From positions 16,041,242-16,105,241 of the forward strand of contig NC_089730.1 in NCBI RefSeq assembly GCF_035083965.1: a stretch of 64,000 nt of DNA, written 5' to 3'. Positions 61,224 to 64,000 of this stretch are shown in pieces. The notes beneath the pieces were generated by a model, which had not been told where the DNA came from, did no database searches, and saw nothing but the letters and a program-made list of their open reading frames with translations. How positions within the stretch are numbered: position 1 is the stretch's first letter; every line of letters starts with the position of its first letter. A program made the translations under genes and the position numbers. The DNA is from Branchiostoma lanceolatum. Lineage: Eukaryota > Chordata > Leptocardii > Amphioxiformes > Branchiostomatidae.

Positions 61224-61480
61224 ATGGCGGGGTCACGGCTTTACCGCTTTCTAAGCTTCACATTCAAACTCCGTGAACGGATATTCCAACTTGTTCTGTG
61301 GTTGGGGCGGGGAGGATGACGATATATGTTCCTGCGACTCCTAGCGAGAGGCTAGGTTTTCTCACATCAAGATGGGAGAATCGTCGGGTATTAATATTTT
61401 CCTCAGGAGCAGGCTGAGAAAAATTATGCAAACTACCTGCTTCGAGAGAATGTACATTACACATTAACGAGATATCTGCA
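61224..61480. repeat. Downstream copy of the direct repeat that flanks the CARD/NB-ARC gene
   Basis: Same orientation as 54325-54570 and about 6.9 kb from it. It begins ATGGCGGGGTCACGGCTTTA and ends ACGAGATATCTGCA. The copies are clearly diverged, so the duplication is not recent. 61481-61990 has no recognised feature. Confidence 0.8.
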
Positions 61481-61992
61481 TGGAAGCTTATCTGTGTTGG
61501 TAGTGATCATATTACAATGCTAAAGTTTCTTCCAACACAAAGATATACACTGATCAAATTTTCAACGACCACTATCGAAAATATACAGTATTACGACACT
61601 TTCCGTTTGAAGGACACCCAGAGATCGTTATGTCAGTAACCTCACTGGCCCACATCTACAGTCCGACAACTGAATATTTTATAACCTCGCTATTGAGACC
61701 ATCTTTTGTTGCGGCTCTAGAATGACAGATCGACAAATTAAAGGTGATAACTAACAGATCATAAATAACTAACAGAGGATACAGAAACATTGGTTGTCCA
61801 GATTTGGTGTATAGCTGAAATCCATGATCATTTGGTTGAAGAATGCATTCTATCTAGCGAGTCGTCCTTAATAAGGTGTCGATACATAAACAGAATCTAA
61901 TAGTAGGTTGACAGACAACACGAGGGAGGACAACTGAAACAGGGCATCAAAACAAGACCGTGATACAATGAGTTAATCCGGTTTCTGTCCTT

Positions 61993-62046
61993 TATAAAAG
62001 GCGAGGTGCCCTTTCTGTATCTAGGTGATAGAGATGGCTGAAGAAG
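61993..62046 (+). promoter_or_regulatory. TATA box followed by a possible tiny first coding exon
   Basis: TATAAAAG at 61993-62000 is followed 34 bp later by ATGGCTGAAGAAG (62034-62046) directly joined to a strong splice donor GTGAGT. If real, it would be the start (Met-Ala-Glu-Glu) of a plus-strand gene whose other exons lie beyond this window or were not recognised. Chance occurrence is possible. Confidence 0.3.
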
Positions 62047-62058
62047 GTGAGTTGTGGC

Positions 62059-62146
62059 AGCCTGGGTACCATCCTCCGTAGTAACCGCTGGCTCTAATGC
62101 TTAAAATATTGGTCCAGCGGTTACTACGGAGGATGGCCCCCAGGCT
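62059..62146. repeat. Hairpin with about 33-bp arms
   Basis: AGCCTGGG and ATCCTCCGTAGTAACCGCTG on the left are mirrored by CAGCGGTTACTACGGAGGAT and CCAGGCT on the right, with a loop of about 22 nt. No open frame. Confidence 0.9.
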
Positions 62147-62271
62147 AAAGTCGTGGACGTTACAGGATGTATTATTAGTCCACTGTGTGCTCAGTCTGTT
62201 AGTATGATAACAATATTTCGAACACAACAAAAGTGGTAACGTTGCTAAGTCTTCACATGGCATCGTTGCGA

Positions 62272-62565
62272 CATGTTCGTTCGTTCGTTCGTTCGTTCAG
62301 ACCCTTGTAGTGACAAGTACTAGTAGTCGCACATAGGGCAGCAAGCTTCCTTTGCTGTTTCTGTAGCAGGGTATGTTTTGTACTGGGAGGTGTTCCTAGC
62401 CCTTCCACTATAACGTGCTCGGGGCACCTCGTCGAATACGGGGCCCCTACTTTACGTCCCTTCCGAAAGAAGGATGCAGCCCCAACCGAGATGTCCTGTC
62501 CCAGGATTCGAAACGGTGTCTCCCGTTGCCAAGCTGATTGGAACCAGGAGCTGAACTGTGAGGTT
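62272..62565 (-). mobile_element. tRNA-derived SINE, first family, copy 3, with adjacent (GTTC)n
   Basis: A (GTTC)n run at about 62276-62298 is followed by the minus-strand SINE. In reverse it contains GAAGGGACGTAAAGTAGGGG, GGATTTGAA-like B-box sequence (TTTCGAATCCTGGGA) and GCTCCTGGTTCCAATC. It matches the copies at 7744 and 43886. Confidence 0.75.
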
Positions 62566-62629
62566 ATCACCTTCGCCGAGAAGGTTATGTTTTCGCCTGT
62601 GTTTGGGTGTATGTATGTATGTATGTATG

Positions 62630-62800
62630 ATTGTATGTGGTTTAGAAGAATAACTCAAAAAGCTGTGGATGGATTGTCAGGAAACTTGGTATATGGATAG
62701 GTCTTGTCATATAGAAAAAGGTAGATTTTGGGCCGCCCCCCCAGCGGCTTTTCTTGGTACTGCAGTATAACTTGCGATTGTGATTTCTCGTGTTCTATGT
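62630..62800. repeat. Single diverged copy of the TSC1-intron 311-bp repeat family
   Basis: AACTCAAAAAGCTGTGGATG, GGAAACTTGGTATATGGATA and AGGTAGATTTTGGGCCGCCC parallel the core words of 27290-28230 and the fragment at 45340-45410. Confidence 0.55.
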
Positions 62801-62829
62801 ACCACTTCTGTTGCTTTGAAAATGTTGTT

Positions 62830-63058
62830 ACTGTATCAATGTTCGGGTGCAAAGTTCGCGTGGTTTTTGTTTCGCGCTAAGGGGAAAATGGGGTGTTCAC
62901 GGTGGTTTTAAGTTCGCGGCAGCGCTATAGTCACATACTGCTACAGTATCGGACAAAAATGTTCGCGGTGGTTCAAAGTTCGCGGTGAAACGGTCGAAAA
63001 CCGCGAACATCAAACCACCGCGAACATTTCTGCATTTACAGGACTTACAGTATTTTCC
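62830..63058. mobile_element. MITE-like fold-back with GTTCGCGGTGGTT motif
   Basis: TACTGTATCAATGTTCG at the left and the TTACAGTA end at the right frame internal inverted copies of GTTCGCGGTGG and CCACCGCGAAC (62960-63030). It looks like a short non-autonomous element with TACTGTA ends. Confidence 0.7.
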
Positions 63059-64000
63059 TCGCTCTCTCACTGTCTTATTTGTCGCCATTTACACACGTTT
63101 CCCTCTAACAGGTTAGGCTACTGACAAACCCACCTGCTTATCATCATCTAGTCCAATGAAGCGCCAATATAGATACGATGGATGACATCAAATTCTGTTT
63201 GGGAAACAAAAGCCGCACAATGCTACACAATGGAGAGGAATTAGGGCGACTTCGCCTTCAATCTATTAATAGGAATAACACAATTGATGGATATACATTT
63301 AGCTCTATTCAGCATACGTACCGTAACAATTAAACAATAGCAAAAGAAGTGGCACAGTTTTAGGACGTTTGACACAAGCGTTTCTATGTTAAGGGCACAC
63401 TTCTCTTTTTGAACCATTGAAGTATCAGATGGACTTCTGTGCGCCTGACTTCGCACCTGCTATTGTGTTTTGTAAACGGACGTACACAAAAAGAAAGGTT
63501 TCTATTATACAAGAAGTCTTAACGATCAAATATGTCATTCATTCCAGCTATTCAAGGGTCTAAGGAACATTCCTTAAGTGGATCTCTATTGATAGAAACA
63601 CAACGCAAGGTTGACAGCCATGTCTGGAAGAGCTTGTCGTTTTTGTTGTCGTTTTTTGTTGTGCTACTAACAAAGTCGCGCGCGTCTTGAAACACAACAC
63701 CGCGGAGGGACCCAGTGTTCTTTAAGGTGTAATTGATCACCAATCTTTTGACCGCCGGACTTAACAAGTGTCCACCGTAACGCTACAGTTGCCGCTTAAC
63801 CCGTTCTCGATCTGATGACCTACGATACGTGATCTGTCCGTGTATTATATCATCGTGAATACACGCCTATCACGCTTCGACAAACACATTGAGCGATTCT
63901 CGTGGGCCCTCCTATCGCCTTCCCTTGTTGCCTAAAGGCCGGGCGTTCGGCAACACTTCGCTTTAATAGACAAAATATTCTGGGTGTTGTCAGCGACGAC
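63059..64000. other. No gene recognised
   Basis: Moderately CpG-rich towards the right edge. Open frames are short and without known domains. Confidence 0.4.

Overview
The window is animal nuclear DNA, most likely from a lancelet (cephalochordate, Branchiostoma-like). It has three intron-rich or multi-exon protein genes with GT/AG introns. Two of them are clear deuterostome orthologues, and the third is an innate-immune CARD/NB-ARC receptor of a kind that is expanded in lancelets. The intergenic DNA and introns are crowded with short non-autonomous transposons, fold-back repeats, tRNA-derived SINEs and tandem satellites. The species call is an inference; a hemichordate or other invertebrate deuterostome is not formally excluded.

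Layout. Positions 1-19770 hold no gene I can support. They contain a 22-bp minisatellite in two opposite orientations (44-555 and 1379-1554), a 248-bp direct duplication (3555-4060), three tandem copies of a 770-bp unit (4736-7043), a SINE, a near-perfect 95-bp hairpin (8705-8799), microsatellites, a 153-bp satellite (11925-12540) and a diffuse family of CGGA-motif repeats (13.7-17.6 kb) into which a 730-bp TA-flanked MITE has inserted. TSC1 (hamartin) lies on the minus strand in 16 coding exons (31755 down to 19771; 1386 aa). A 4.7-kb divergent intergenic region follows. It carries a complete hAT-type element with 8-bp target duplications and, next to the second gene, a promoter-like segment with opposed CCAAT boxes. 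SNAPC4, the Myb-repeat subunit of the snRNA activating protein complex, runs on the plus strand in 26 coding exons (36434-53383; 1710 aa). All exon phases of both models fit, and total lengths are multiples of three.

Positions 53384-64000 contain the most interesting gene, a five-exon plus-strand gene (55594-60597; 1349 aa predicted). Its protein has an N-terminal CARD, two predicted membrane-spanning segments, an NB-ARC STAND NTPase and a long C-terminal region with three tandem cysteine-rich units. Its proximal upstream region has a perfect palindromic NF-kB site next to a perfect CRE/ATF site, with a 97-bp (TG)n tract further upstream. The two membrane exons form a frame-preserving cassette (phase 1 to phase 1), so membrane and soluble isoforms are possible. 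A 250-bp sequence is repeated in direct orientation on both sides of the gene, which suggests it belongs to a tandemly duplicated unit.

How the genes relate: TSC1 (mTORC1 restraint, with TSC2 and TBC1D7) and SNAPC4 (snRNA transcription by RNA polymerases II and III) are housekeeping genes arranged head to head. Both human orthologues map to 9q34, so the pairing may be a remnant of ancestral linkage. The CARD/NB-ARC gene looks like an unrelated, fast-evolving immune gene next to them.
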